A program made the position numbers and the translations under genes. A stretch of DNA of 8,019 nucleotides from Rhodoluna sp. (GTDB taxonomy: Bacteria > Actinomycetota > Actinomycetes > Actinomycetales > Microbacteriaceae), in NCBI GenBank assembly GCA_016462375.1, contig JAEMTJ010000014.1, positions 19,919 through 27,937 of the forward strand. Reading direction: 5' to 3'. Positions 1-6,063 of this stretch are shown one piece after another. A model generated the notes under the pieces. It was not told where the DNA came from and searched no databases. It worked only from the letters and a program-made list of their open reading frames with translations. The number at the start of each line of letters is the position of its first letter. The stretch's first letter is position 1.

Positions 1-256
1 CTTTCTTTACAGTTGTTGCCATTTGTTTCGCTCCTTTGTTTACGGTCTTTGCGACCTTAGCAGTAACAACAGGTGTGCCTTTTTCAATGGCAGTCGCTGC
101 TTTTACTACACCTTTGATTGTTGCTTCCTTGGCGTCTTCAAACTTATCGTCGAGATCGTGCTTCTCGATAAATTGGTTGACGTCCTTGGTGATTTCCGCT
201 GCAGCTTTCTTAGCCTTGCGGTTAGTTCCTCTTACGAGGTCATCTAACAAGCCCAT
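1..256 (-). CDS. Lysine-rich helical protein of unknown function (3' end outside window)
   Basis: The frame is open from an ATG at 256-254 to the window edge, giving 85 residues with no stop. The start follows AAGGAAG (264-270) at a good distance. The product begins MGLLDDLVRGTNRKAKKAAA and continues as a highly charged, Lys/Ala/Asp/Glu-rich chain with few aromatics, no cysteine in the visible part, no signal peptide and no membrane segment. It probably forms amphipathic helices. The first residues resemble the MGLxDxL openings of small actinobacterial lysine-rich proteins sometimes annotated as antitoxin-like or stress proteins, but I do not recognise a family and assign no function. It lies 102 bp downstream of the small membrane-protein gene on the same strand and seems to have its own promoter, so it may be transcribed separately. 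That it is coding is fairly sure (start, ribosome binding site, uninterrupted frame, coherent composition). Confidence 0.7.
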   Translation of the reverse strand, partial: MGLLDDLVRGTNRKAKKAAAEITKDVNQFIEKHDLDDKFEDAKEATIKGVVKAATAIEKGTPVVTAKVAKTVNKGAKQMATTVKK

Positions 257-293
257 GTGTCATCTTCCTTAAACTTAGGGTTAGTTAAAGATT

Positions 294-322
294 AGTAGAA
301 CTTATAAAACAGACCTAGTCAA
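294..322 (-). promoter_or_regulatory. Possible sigma-70-type promoter for the lysine-rich gene
   Basis: On the minus strand TTGACT (317-322) is followed after exactly 17 bp by TCTACT (294-299). The first matches five of six consensus -35 bases; the second keeps the first T and last T of a -10 box but lacks the A at position 2, so it is weak. Transcription would start near 287, about 30 bases before the ATG and upstream of the AAGGAAG site. No hairpin terminator for the preceding membrane-protein gene is visible between 257 and 358. Confidence 0.35.
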
Positions 323-358
323 AATTGCATTTATTTTAGGGTGAGTTTTAAATATTTT

Positions 359-775
359 TTAGCCATTTGAACGTCTTCGACGCATAATGTCGTCGAGATT
401 TTCAGAACTAATGTTCTCTTTTTCTTTACGTGCATCTTCGAGCTCGAGAATTTCAGCCCATTTAACACTTTCGATTTTGCCCAAACGAGCAGACAGCGGG
501 TCTGGAAGTCTATTAACAACTGCCTTCTCTGCTGCCGGTACAGCTTTTGATAACGATTCCACTTCGCTAATCACTTGTTCTTCAAACCAGGGGGTAACTA
601 AAACCTTTGGTGCTTCCTTTTTAACTTCAACTGCAGGAGCTCGCCGACTTGCTTTGCGATTTGCTCTCGCTTCGTTGTGATCGTTGATGCCCCGTTTACC
701 CGATGGTGTCATGAAACCTAACCAGAGGACAGCGGCAACAAGCAAGAGTATGCCGCCAGTTCCAGTAAATTCCAT
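359..775 (-). CDS. Small single-pass membrane protein in the GlpR (gephyrin-like receptor) position
   Basis: This 138-residue protein has one hydrophobic segment at about residues 7-24 (GGILLLVAAVLWLGFMTP). A basic, polar stretch follows (KRGINDHNEARANRKASRR), so the tail should be cytoplasmic. The tail holds a Glu/Lys-rich helical stretch around 98-130 and ends LDDIMRRRRSNG; an arginine-run end of this kind is, as I recall, usual for the actinobacterial proteins beside rimJ. In mycobacteria and corynebacteria the gene after glp(moeA)-rimJ encodes GlpR, a membrane receptor for the gephyrin-like protein Glp that links to divisome and elongasome. The topology and the place after rimJ (66 bp) fit that family; sequence similarity is weak enough that function is inferred. 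The start at 775 has no clear Shine-Dalgarno but has a -10-like box 6 bp upstream. Cytoplasmic-membrane location is likely. Confidence 0.75.
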   Translation of the reverse strand: MEFTGTGGILLLVAAVLWLGFMTPSGKRGINDHNEARANRKASRRAPAVEVKKEAPKVLVTPWFEEQVISEVESLSKAVPAAEKAVVNRLPDPLSARLGKIESVKWAEILELEDARKEKENISSENLDDIMRRRRSNG

Positions 776-781
776 ATCTCT

Positions 782-787
782 AGAGTA
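782..787 (-). promoter_or_regulatory. -10-like box for a leaderless transcript of the GlpR-like gene
   Basis: Minus strand TACTCT fits TANNNT and ends 6 bases before the ATG at 775. Transcription starting at or beside the A of the ATG would give a leaderless mRNA, common in actinobacteria and consistent with the missing Shine-Dalgarno. No good -35 is seen. Confidence 0.35.
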
Positions 788-841
788 TTTAACTAGGTGG
801 ATATGGGTTGAGTGATACTGCGCGTGTCTAAAAGTGGTGTT

Positions 842-1459
842 TTAGCTATTTTTTGGGAAATGGTATGAAATTTTAGGAACTTTTTTCTGTAACCAGCGAT
901 TTAGAACTCCATCTTTGACCTCATCGAAGGTTAGAGCAAAGACATAGTGGTCTCTCCAGTCACCGTTGATGTGAATGTAGTTCTTCTTCACACCTTCATA
1001 TCTAAGCCCTAACTTCTGAACCACTCTGATGCTTGCTCCATTTTCTGGTCTGATATCTATCTCTACGCGGTGCAACCCAACCGCATTGAACATGTAGTCC
1101 ATGGCAAGAGCAACTGCTGTTGGAGTAATACCAAGACCTGCGACTTCTGGGACAATCCAGTATCCGATGACACAGGATGAGACCGAGCCATGCAAAATAT
1201 TTGCCACATTGAGTTGCCCAACTATTTCACCCTGATACAAAATCACAAACGGTAGCGCGTCGCTTGTTTCGAGTTGCCTCAGCAGTGATCTGATTTGAGC
1301 CCTAAAGTCAAAAGTCATAGGGGCATGCGGGTTAGTCGCTTCCCAGGGACGTAACCACTCACGGTTGCCTAAAACTAGTCGCTCAATGGTCTTGGCATCT
1401 TTGGTTCTAATGATTCTGAGACCAATGTCGCCATGGGTCAGCATAAAAGAGTTGCTCAT
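842..1459 (-). CDS. rimJ: GNAT-family N-acetyltransferase, RimJ type
   Basis: At 205 residues the length is normal for the RimJ/RimL branch of acetyl-CoA-dependent N-acetyltransferases. The acetyl-CoA pyrophosphate loop is seen at about residues 126-134 (PEVAGLGIT, followed by a helix PTAVALAMDYMF). The family's second half, VEIDIRPENGASIRVVQKLG, then lies at about 154-173, with the closing GDWRDHYVFAL at about 186-196. RimJ of E. coli acetylates the N-terminus of ribosomal protein S5; the actinobacterial orthologue's substrate is less certain and could be another protein N-terminus. A cytosolic place is expected. The start at 1459 is preferred because a TAATCT box lies 7 bp upstream; Met6 (1444) is an alternative. 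In other actinobacteria this gene stands beside glp/moeA and glpR; here the GlpR-like gene follows but glp does not precede it. Only 18 bp separate its start from the divergent cyclo-ligase start. Confidence 0.88.
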   Translation of the reverse strand: MSNSFMLTHGDIGLRIIRTKDAKTIERLVLGNREWLRPWEATNPHAPMTFDFRAQIRSLLRQLETSDALPFVILYQGEIVGQLNVANILHGSVSSCVIGYWIVPEVAGLGITPTAVALAMDYMFNAVGLHRVEIDIRPENGASIRVVQKLGLRYEGVKKNYIHINGDWRDHYVFALTFDEVKDGVLNRWLQKKVPKISYHFPKNS

Positions 1460-1466
1460 GCTGGCA

Positions 1467-1472
1467 AGATTA
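1467..1472 (-). promoter_or_regulatory. -10-like box for a leaderless rimJ transcript
   Basis: Minus strand TAATCT (TANNNT) ends 7 bases before the rimJ ATG at 1459, the spacing expected if transcription starts on the start codon. No Shine-Dalgarno precedes rimJ, which agrees. The box sits in the 18-bp gap between rimJ and the divergent cyclo-ligase gene, so any -35 contact would lie inside the latter. Confidence 0.4.
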
Positions 1473-1477
1473 GTGGC

Positions 1478-2044
1478 ATGAATGATATTGCGCTTGCCAA
1501 GGCACAGCTACGCAGCAAAATACTTGCTGAACGCACAGCACGCACTAACACTGCACTAGATGAAATCAACCTCACAAGTCAGCTGCTTTCACTAGTTGAG
1601 AGAACTCAGCTAACCAGGGTTGCCACCTACATCTCATTTGCATCAGAGCCCAGCACCAAGCTATTTATCAAAGAATTACTAACCCGAGAGATTGAAGTGC
1701 TCGTTCCTAAACTCATCGGAGTAGAAATGGATTGGTTTGCATTTGATGGAACAAGCACAATTACTTCAACTCTTGGAATGCAGGAACCGAACTCGGCTGT
1801 TCTAGAGCAACTTGAACTGTTAGAAACAGATCTGCTAGTAATCCCCGCACTTGCTGTCGATAGGTTAGGCAATCGCCTTGGGCGAGGTAAGGGTTACTTT
1901 GACCGAGCACTGGCTAAGAGTTTTATGCACCAAAGATTTGCTGTTTGCTTTGAAACTGAGTTTTTAGCAAGTCTCCCTTGTGAAGAGCACGACCGAAGAG
2001 TCCAAGGCCTGGTTACCGAACAAGCAATCCACGACTTAAACTAA
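1478..2044 (+). CDS. ygfA: 5-formyltetrahydrofolate cyclo-ligase
   Basis: The enzyme converts 5-formyltetrahydrofolate plus ATP to 5,10-methenyltetrahydrofolate, ADP and phosphate, recovering a stored folate form into one-carbon metabolism in the cytosol. The 188-residue product has the family's N-terminal helix with KAQLRSKILAER (residues 8-19), the ATP/substrate segment TYISFASEPSTK, the signature GNRLGRGKGYFDR (about 130-142) and a closing EEHDRRVQGLVTE. Length is normal. An upstream in-frame ATG at 1433 would add MGQHKRVAHAGKISG, which is unlike the family and would run 27 bp into rimJ; the start at 1478 (MNDIALAKAQLR) puts the conserved helix at the usual distance. No clear Shine-Dalgarno precedes either start. 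It is followed after 4 bp by the FmdB-family gene, the same pairing as mycobacterial Rv0992c-Rv0991c, so the two are very likely co-transcribed. Confidence 0.93.
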   Translation: MNDIALAKAQLRSKILAERTARTNTALDEINLTSQLLSLVERTQLTRVATYISFASEPSTKLFIKELLTREIEVLVPKLIGVEMDWFAFDGTSTITSTLGMQEPNSAVLEQLELLETDLLVIPALAVDRLGNRLGRGKGYFDRALAKSFMHQRFAVCFETEFLASLPCEEHDRRVQGLVTEQAIHDLN

Positions 2045-2048
2045 TTAC

Positions 2049-2252
2049 ATGCCTACCTATTCATACAAATGCGCTAGCTGTGCGCATGAGTTTGACATCC
2101 AGCAGTCAATTACCGAAGCGGCTAAAGCCCAATGTCCGGAGTGTGCTGGCGAATTACAAAAAGTTTTCGGAAAAGTTGGCATTAGCTTCAAAGGAACAGG
2201 CTTTTACCGCACCGACAACAATCAGAAACCGGCCGACCCTAAAACCGACTAA
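2049..2252 (+). CDS. FmdB-family zinc-ribbon protein
   Basis: This 67-residue protein begins MPTYSYKCASCAHEF and carries two CxxC knuckles, C8/C11 and C29/C32, which should bind one zinc ion. The typical core KVGISFKGTGFYRTD follows at about 42-56. The family is often labelled FmdB after a gene near methylotrophic amidase loci, but its general role is not settled. The mycobacterial member Rv0991c, next to the same cyclo-ligase gene, has been described as a redox-controlled chaperone, with the cysteines as the switch; a similar role here is inference. Most actinobacterial members carry a longer Ser-rich tail; this one stops soon after the core, with only NNQKPADPKTD. It starts 4 bp after the cyclo-ligase stop with no Shine-Dalgarno, suggesting coupled translation. 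Its stop overlaps the stop of the convergent large gene. Confidence 0.92.
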   Translation: MPTYSYKCASCAHEFDIQQSITEAAKAQCPECAGELQKVFGKVGISFKGTGFYRTDNNQKPADPKTD

Positions 2253-5200
2253 CCCCAGTGCGGTGGTTTATCTTCTCTTAGCCTCTGGTCATTAGAGCTA
2301 TTGCTATCGCCCCAGGCAGCATCGCTATCTTCAAAAACTCTGGCCACCGGAACTGTGTTTAGCATTGTTGGGGTTACCTCGATACCAAATCTCGTCGCAA
2401 TTCTTTCAGCAACTGATTGCGGGTCACTAAAGACCTCAAATGAGTAAACCCGGTGATATGACCAGCCAAGAGATCTAAGCAGTGCTGGTCTTAGCCTGAT
2501 TCTTTCGGTGTAGTTGAGATCTGAATTAGACCAATCTGGTTCAACTACTAAGCACTGGTTCCCGTAGGAAGCAATCAAAGGAATTCGCCTACCAAAACCT
2601 TCAACTACTCGAACTCCGAAGCGCTTTAGTCTTCTAGCGAGATCGGCAAGCATCGGATCGCTGTCAAAGGTGTCCGATTCGATGGATTCGTTGTAGCTAG
2701 GTTTTAAAAGTGTTGGTAAGTACTCGGTAGCGCCTTCATTTCTGATTTCAGGTAAGTCATATGAACTAAAGCAGCTAACAATGGTCATTCTGTATCTGGC
2801 GCTCACCAACATATTGGCCAGCCAACGTTTTGCTTCAGGTTCATTTAGTAATCCGAAGTGACTGAGAATCTTCCCCTGTGGGGTCCTGCCAAAGCCAAGG
2901 CTAAAAATGATGCGATCTGCTTGACGATGATTGAGATCTGCCAAGCTGCTTATTTCAAATCTTTCATGGCCATGCTTTGCAAAGAACTCCCTTAGGTCAG
3001 GGTTGGCATCAAGAGCTAACTGAAGTGCATCATCGATTGCCTCAACCTCGACGCTGCTAGCGCTAACCACAAGCAAAGACTGTTCTGGATTAGTTGAAAC
3101 ATGATCGATAACTAGCTCAATGACTCTAGTAACCTCAGCAACCGGTGCTTCGGTGCTGGCTGAGACATTCCGGTTAGCTCTTGTTTCACCATCAACAATG
3201 ATTAGCTCTATGGAACTTTCAGCATTGAACTCAGCAGCACTGGGTTCAATATCCAATCGACCTTGGTAGAACTCCCTATTGATTAAAGGCCCAAATAACT
3301 GACCCTTAGTTCGATAGGAACGTTTCAGGGTCTCGGTACCAAACCGATTAGCAATCACATCGTAAATACTTGGTGCTTCTGGAGCTCGAGGTTTTAGTCC
3401 TAACTGCCATTCAACCTCAAAGCCATTGGGGTCTGCGATTACAGGATCTCCGAAGACTACTATCTGCTTGGCTCTGACCAGTGCGCTCAGATTCTCTGCC
3501 AACGTAGTGCCGGCTGCATCGAGGACAAGCACAACATCAAAGTTGGTGTCCTTCTTCAATGTCTCCGCCACCTCGTAAGGAGAAACGGCAACGTGGGCGA
3601 CTAGTTGAGGCCAGATGCTGCCGGCAGCAGTATTGAGATCAAGGAATTTTGAAACACGTTGCTTTAGAAGAGCCCTTAGATTCTCAGTTTCTTTAGGGAA
3701 TGCTTGGATTGCTGATTTCCAACTGCTAGCAGTTTCACTAGATATCTCTTTTCTGGTTTCGGTGAGAACTAGTTGTTCTGCTCTAACAAACTCAGATTCG
3801 AGTTGAGCAAGTGAATCTGGACTGTATTGAGCAAAAGCATTATCGCCAGCCAGGAGATACTCAAGAGCAGAGAGCCACCAGCACTGATCGAACTCAGCGA
3901 CTAGATGCTCGTTGCGAGAGTTGCTGGCCGCCAAAGATTTAACTAACGCGTCTAGGCCAAGAGCAGTGACGCGTTTACGAAGCTCATTTCTAATCGCCAT
4001 GTTTTCAAGCGGAGTGGTATCTTCGTTTAGTTTTTGCAGCTTGCTGCCAAGCTCGGGAAGAGGAAGTTCCAATAGCGTTACTCGGCGCTGACCTTGATCG
4101 AGATGTGAATCAAGTTTGATCAGATCGGCAACCAGCGACTGGTAGGTGACCTGGGCATCTTCGATACCGACCGGTACGACAGGAGCAATTAGTTCGGTGC
4201 TGAGTTGGTTCCAAGCCTTGGCCTGTTCTGCGATTTGCAATAGCGCTGAGTGTAAATCGCCAACTGAAACGCCAGGACGGACATACTCTTTGGCATGTTT
4301 ACTAAGTGCTCGCCTAGTCTTGCCAGACATCCCCGTCTTATCTTTTCTAGGCGAGGTTGCAGTGATTAGATCATCCAGTGGTCGGTCGAAGACATCTGGA
4401 ATAAATCTGTCTAGGGTTGCTCGAATGCTAATCAATAAGCGAATGTATTCGCCCCATTGAGCGACGCTTTGAGCGGGTGGAAAACCAACCTGCTGGATAA
4501 ACTCATCGAGTTTGACACTGAACTGCGGAAGAACATCTTCGCTTAGTCTTGCGCTTAGAGCAGTTAGCTTTGGAATCTCACTGGCATCATCGAACAGAGC
4601 GTTAAACCAAGGGCTCTCGTGGGTGGCCTTATCAAACTCCCCTAGCGAGACTGCCTCGTTTAGCAACGCAATTGCTGCAGCCCTGTTTCTGTTTTCAAAA
4701 AGTGCAGGGCCAACGATTCTTGCGCTGGTCTTAGGAGGCTTTGGGAGCGCACTGAGTTCAGCAAGTTTTGCTAGCGCATCGTTGACGCTGATTCCGAGAA
4801 CTGGGTGAGTGTGTTCTAGCGAATCAAAGTATTGATCCAGTTTTTCTTCCAGGCCAGCTAGGTTTGCTCTGGCCGCAGGTAGGTTGGCAAAGGTTGCTTT
4901 CTCAAAGCGAGAGAGTGCATTGACAATATCCAGCCAAGCATTATGAGTTCTAACTAACAAACCACTCAAACCAACTTGCGCAAGTCGATCAATTATTTCG
5001 TTAAGAGTCTGTCGACGAGGAGCAACAACTAAAGCTCTCTTTTTAGCAGCAGTGAGGGCAGCTAAAAGACTAACTACGGTTTGGGTGTATCCAGCTCCCG
5101 GTAGTGTCTCAACAGCAAAGCTTGAGCCCTGCAGTACTTTGCTGAGAATCTTAAGTTGAACGGAGTCCGCATCTGCAACTACTAGCAATTCATTGCTTGG

Positions 5201-5899
5201 ATAAGTTGCTGGCATTTCACTGTCTGGGTTGGCTATTGCTGCAGCTAATTTAGGCGCAATTTTAGGAAGCTCGTTCAACATCAATGTTGGGGCAAGGGTT
5301 GCGTTTGTGAGCACCAGAGTTCTTTGTATTTCAAGATCAGGGATGCTCTTGGTGCTCTCCGCAACAAAGCTCAGCAGGCTGATTGGGACTAGGTCATTTG
5401 CTTCCAGATATATTCTGGTGAGTCGACCAGTATCCAGGTTCAAACCGTATTGGTTTCTCAGAGTCAAGATTAGTTCTGGGTTAACAAGTGGTTCCCCTAC
5501 TAGAGCTAACTCATAGTCGACCCCCTTGCGGATGAGTTCTGCTCGCCAGAGCATTACAGGAATTCTAAGGTCGAGTTTTGCTGGACTAAAATCAACCGCT
5601 CCAGCTAAAAGGTAAAGAGATTGAATGCCAAAGTTGGTCTGCAGTCTTTCGCTTTTGATTTTGACTCTTTTAGCTTCGGTTAGGGCTTTGGAGTAAGCGA
5701 TTGGATCGCGGATGAGGTTCGCTAGTAATCCCCGCTGGCTCTTGGTGAACATTGATAGTCCGACTGGATGAGAGCGTTCTAAGTTGACTAGACCTAAGAC
5801 ATCGAGGTCTAGGTTAGTTAGCGGGTTAGCGCCGCCGATACCTCGAATTTCTTCAAGCCAGCGCAAGTATTGTTCTTGGGAAGCAGTTGACTCGGTCAT
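2249..5899 (-). CDS. DUF4011/UPF1-like SF1 helicase-nuclease homologue with degraded catalytic motifs
   Basis: A 1216-residue uninterrupted frame. Residues about 85-165 resemble the DUF4011-type region before the motor (NPELILTLRNQYG at 140-152). RecA1 starts about 235 with the Walker A place reading LPGAGYTQT (266-274), Tyr271 where Lys is needed. Motif Ia-like VVAPRRQTLNEIIDRL is at 291-306. A mostly helical insertion of about 480 residues follows. Motif II reads LVLDAAG (791-797; DA for DE), motif III GDPVIADP (817-824; no QLPP), motif IV-like LKRSYRT (858-864), motif V LNHRQADRIIFS (989-1000; no QGxE) and motif VI VSARYR (1032-1037; first Arg lost). A C-terminal REase-like domain (about 1083-1175) has RRIPLIA...LVVEPDW. 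The fold should survive, but ATP hydrolysis and cleavage probably do not. Its domain order recalls defence helicase-nucleases such as Hhe. A role as DNA/RNA-binding scaffold is speculation. The gene stands alone and has a possible promoter at 5909-5914. Confidence 0.9.
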   Translation of the reverse strand: MTESTASQEQYLRWLEEIRGIGGANPLTNLDLDVLGLVNLERSHPVGLSMFTKSQRGLLANLIRDPIAYSKALTEAKRVKIKSERLQTNFGIQSLYLLAGAVDFSPAKLDLRIPVMLWRAELIRKGVDYELALVGEPLVNPELILTLRNQYGLNLDTGRLTRIYLEANDLVPISLLSFVAESTKSIPDLEIQRTLVLTNATLAPTLMLNELPKIAPKLAAAIANPDSEMPATYPSNELLVVADADSVQLKILSKVLQGSSFAVETLPGAGYTQTVVSLLAALTAAKKRALVVAPRRQTLNEIIDRLAQVGLSGLLVRTHNAWLDIVNALSRFEKATFANLPAARANLAGLEEKLDQYFDSLEHTHPVLGISVNDALAKLAELSALPKPPKTSARIVGPALFENRNRAAAIALLNEAVSLGEFDKATHESPWFNALFDDASEIPKLTALSARLSEDVLPQFSVKLDEFIQQVGFPPAQSVAQWGEYIRLLISIRATLDRFIPDVFDRPLDDLITATSPRKDKTGMSGKTRRALSKHAKEYVRPGVSVGDLHSALLQIAEQAKAWNQLSTELIAPVVPVGIEDAQVTYQSLVADLIKLDSHLDQGQRRVTLLELPLPELGSKLQKLNEDTTPLENMAIRNELRKRVTALGLDALVKSLAASNSRNEHLVAEFDQCWWLSALEYLLAGDNAFAQYSPDSLAQLESEFVRAEQLVLTETRKEISSETASSWKSAIQAFPKETENLRALLKQRVSKFLDLNTAAGSIWPQLVAHVAVSPYEVAETLKKDTNFDVVLVLDAAGTTLAENLSALVRAKQIVVFGDPVIADPNGFEVEWQLGLKPRAPEAPSIYDVIANRFGTETLKRSYRTKGQLFGPLINREFYQGRLDIEPSAAEFNAESSIELIIVDGETRANRNVSASTEAPVAEVTRVIELVIDHVSTNPEQSLLVVSASSVEVEAIDDALQLALDANPDLREFFAKHGHERFEISSLADLNHRQADRIIFSLGFGRTPQGKILSHFGLLNEPEAKRWLANMLVSARYRMTIVSCFSSYDLPEIRNEGATEYLPTLLKPSYNESIESDTFDSDPMLADLARRLKRFGVRVVEGFGRRIPLIASYGNQCLVVEPDWSNSDLNYTERIRLRPALLRSLGWSYHRVYSFEVFSDPQSVAERIATRFGIEVTPTMLNTVPVARVFEDSDAAWGDSNSSNDQRLREDKPPHWG

Positions 5900-5908
5900 T
5901 AGGGAACT

Positions 5909-5914
5909 AGCCTA
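5909..5914 (-). promoter_or_regulatory. -10-like box before the helicase-like gene
   Basis: Minus strand TAGGCT (TANNNT) lies 9 bp before the ATG at 5899, so the message would have an untranslated leader of only 2-3 bases. There is no Shine-Dalgarno before this ATG, consistent with near-leaderless translation. No -35 match is seen; the expected -35 zone falls in the loop of the dyad at 5924-5947. Confidence 0.3.
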
Positions 5915-5923
5915 ACTTTGCAC

Positions 5924-5947
5924 CTTTGCCTTCTCTCGTAGGCAAGG
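5924..5947. repeat. Inverted repeat between the helicase-like gene and tRNA-Arg
   Basis: CTTTGCCT (5924-5931) faces AGGCAAGG (5940-5947) across an 8-base spacer: eight pairs, one of them G-T. Neither strand has a T-run after it, so it is not an intrinsic terminator. It lies 25-48 bp before the helicase-like start, over its -35 zone, and about 43 bp before the tRNA, so it could be a protein-binding dyad. Confidence 0.4.
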
Positions 5948-5989
5948 CGGTATTCAGGTAAGTTTGAGACTTGCAGCATTACCTTTTTA

Positions 5990-6061
5990 GCCCTCGTAGC
6001 TCAGTGGATAGAGCAGTGGTTTCCTAAACCATGTGCGGAAGTTCGATTCTTCTCGGGGGCA
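5990..6061 (+). tRNA. tRNA-Arg, anticodon CCT
   Basis: A full 72-base cloverleaf: acceptor GCCCTCG/CGGGGGC (one G-T pair), D stem GCTC/GAGC around loop AGTGGATA, anticodon stem GTGGT/ACCAT with loop TTCCTAA, a four-base variable loop GTGC, and T stem GGAAG/CTTCT with loop TTCGATT. The anticodon CCT (6023-6025) reads AGG arginine codons. The discriminator is A (6061) and the genome continues CCC, so CCA is not encoded and must be added afterwards. The 3' end lies 2 bp from the stop codon of the convergent HNH gene, so no separate terminator fits between them. No integrase or duplicated 3' end is seen here. Confidence 0.96.
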
Positions 6062-6063
6062 CC

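Noticed and set aside
23..272. Two plus-strand open frames at the left edge
   Set aside because: They oppose the lysine-rich minus-strand frame, which has a Shine-Dalgarno and coherent composition; the plus-strand products are low-complexity Cys/Phe/Ser-rich shadows.
1433..1477. Upstream in-frame ATG that would add 15 residues to the cyclo-ligase
   Set aside because: The added residues do not look like the family N-terminus and would overlap rimJ by 27 bp; Met at 1478 sits at the normal distance from the conserved KAQLR helix.
1627..1872. Antisense open frame inside the cyclo-ligase gene
   Set aside because: Shadow of a well-identified gene; no ribosome binding site or recognisable protein.
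3615..5516. Several plus-strand open frames of 63-104 codons within the helicase-like gene
   Set aside because: They are antisense shadows of a continuous coding region with family-like sequence; none has family features of its own.
2249..5899. The large gene as a decaying pseudogene
   Set aside because: There is no frameshift or stop over 1216 codons and non-catalytic framework residues remain recognisable, which argues for selection on the protein.
5924..5947. Hairpin as intrinsic terminator
   Set aside because: No T-run follows on either strand, and it stands upstream of the genes on both sides.
5990..6061. tRNA-Arg as an integration site of a genomic island
   Set aside because: No integrase, no partial copy of the tRNA 3' end and no base-composition break is seen within the window.
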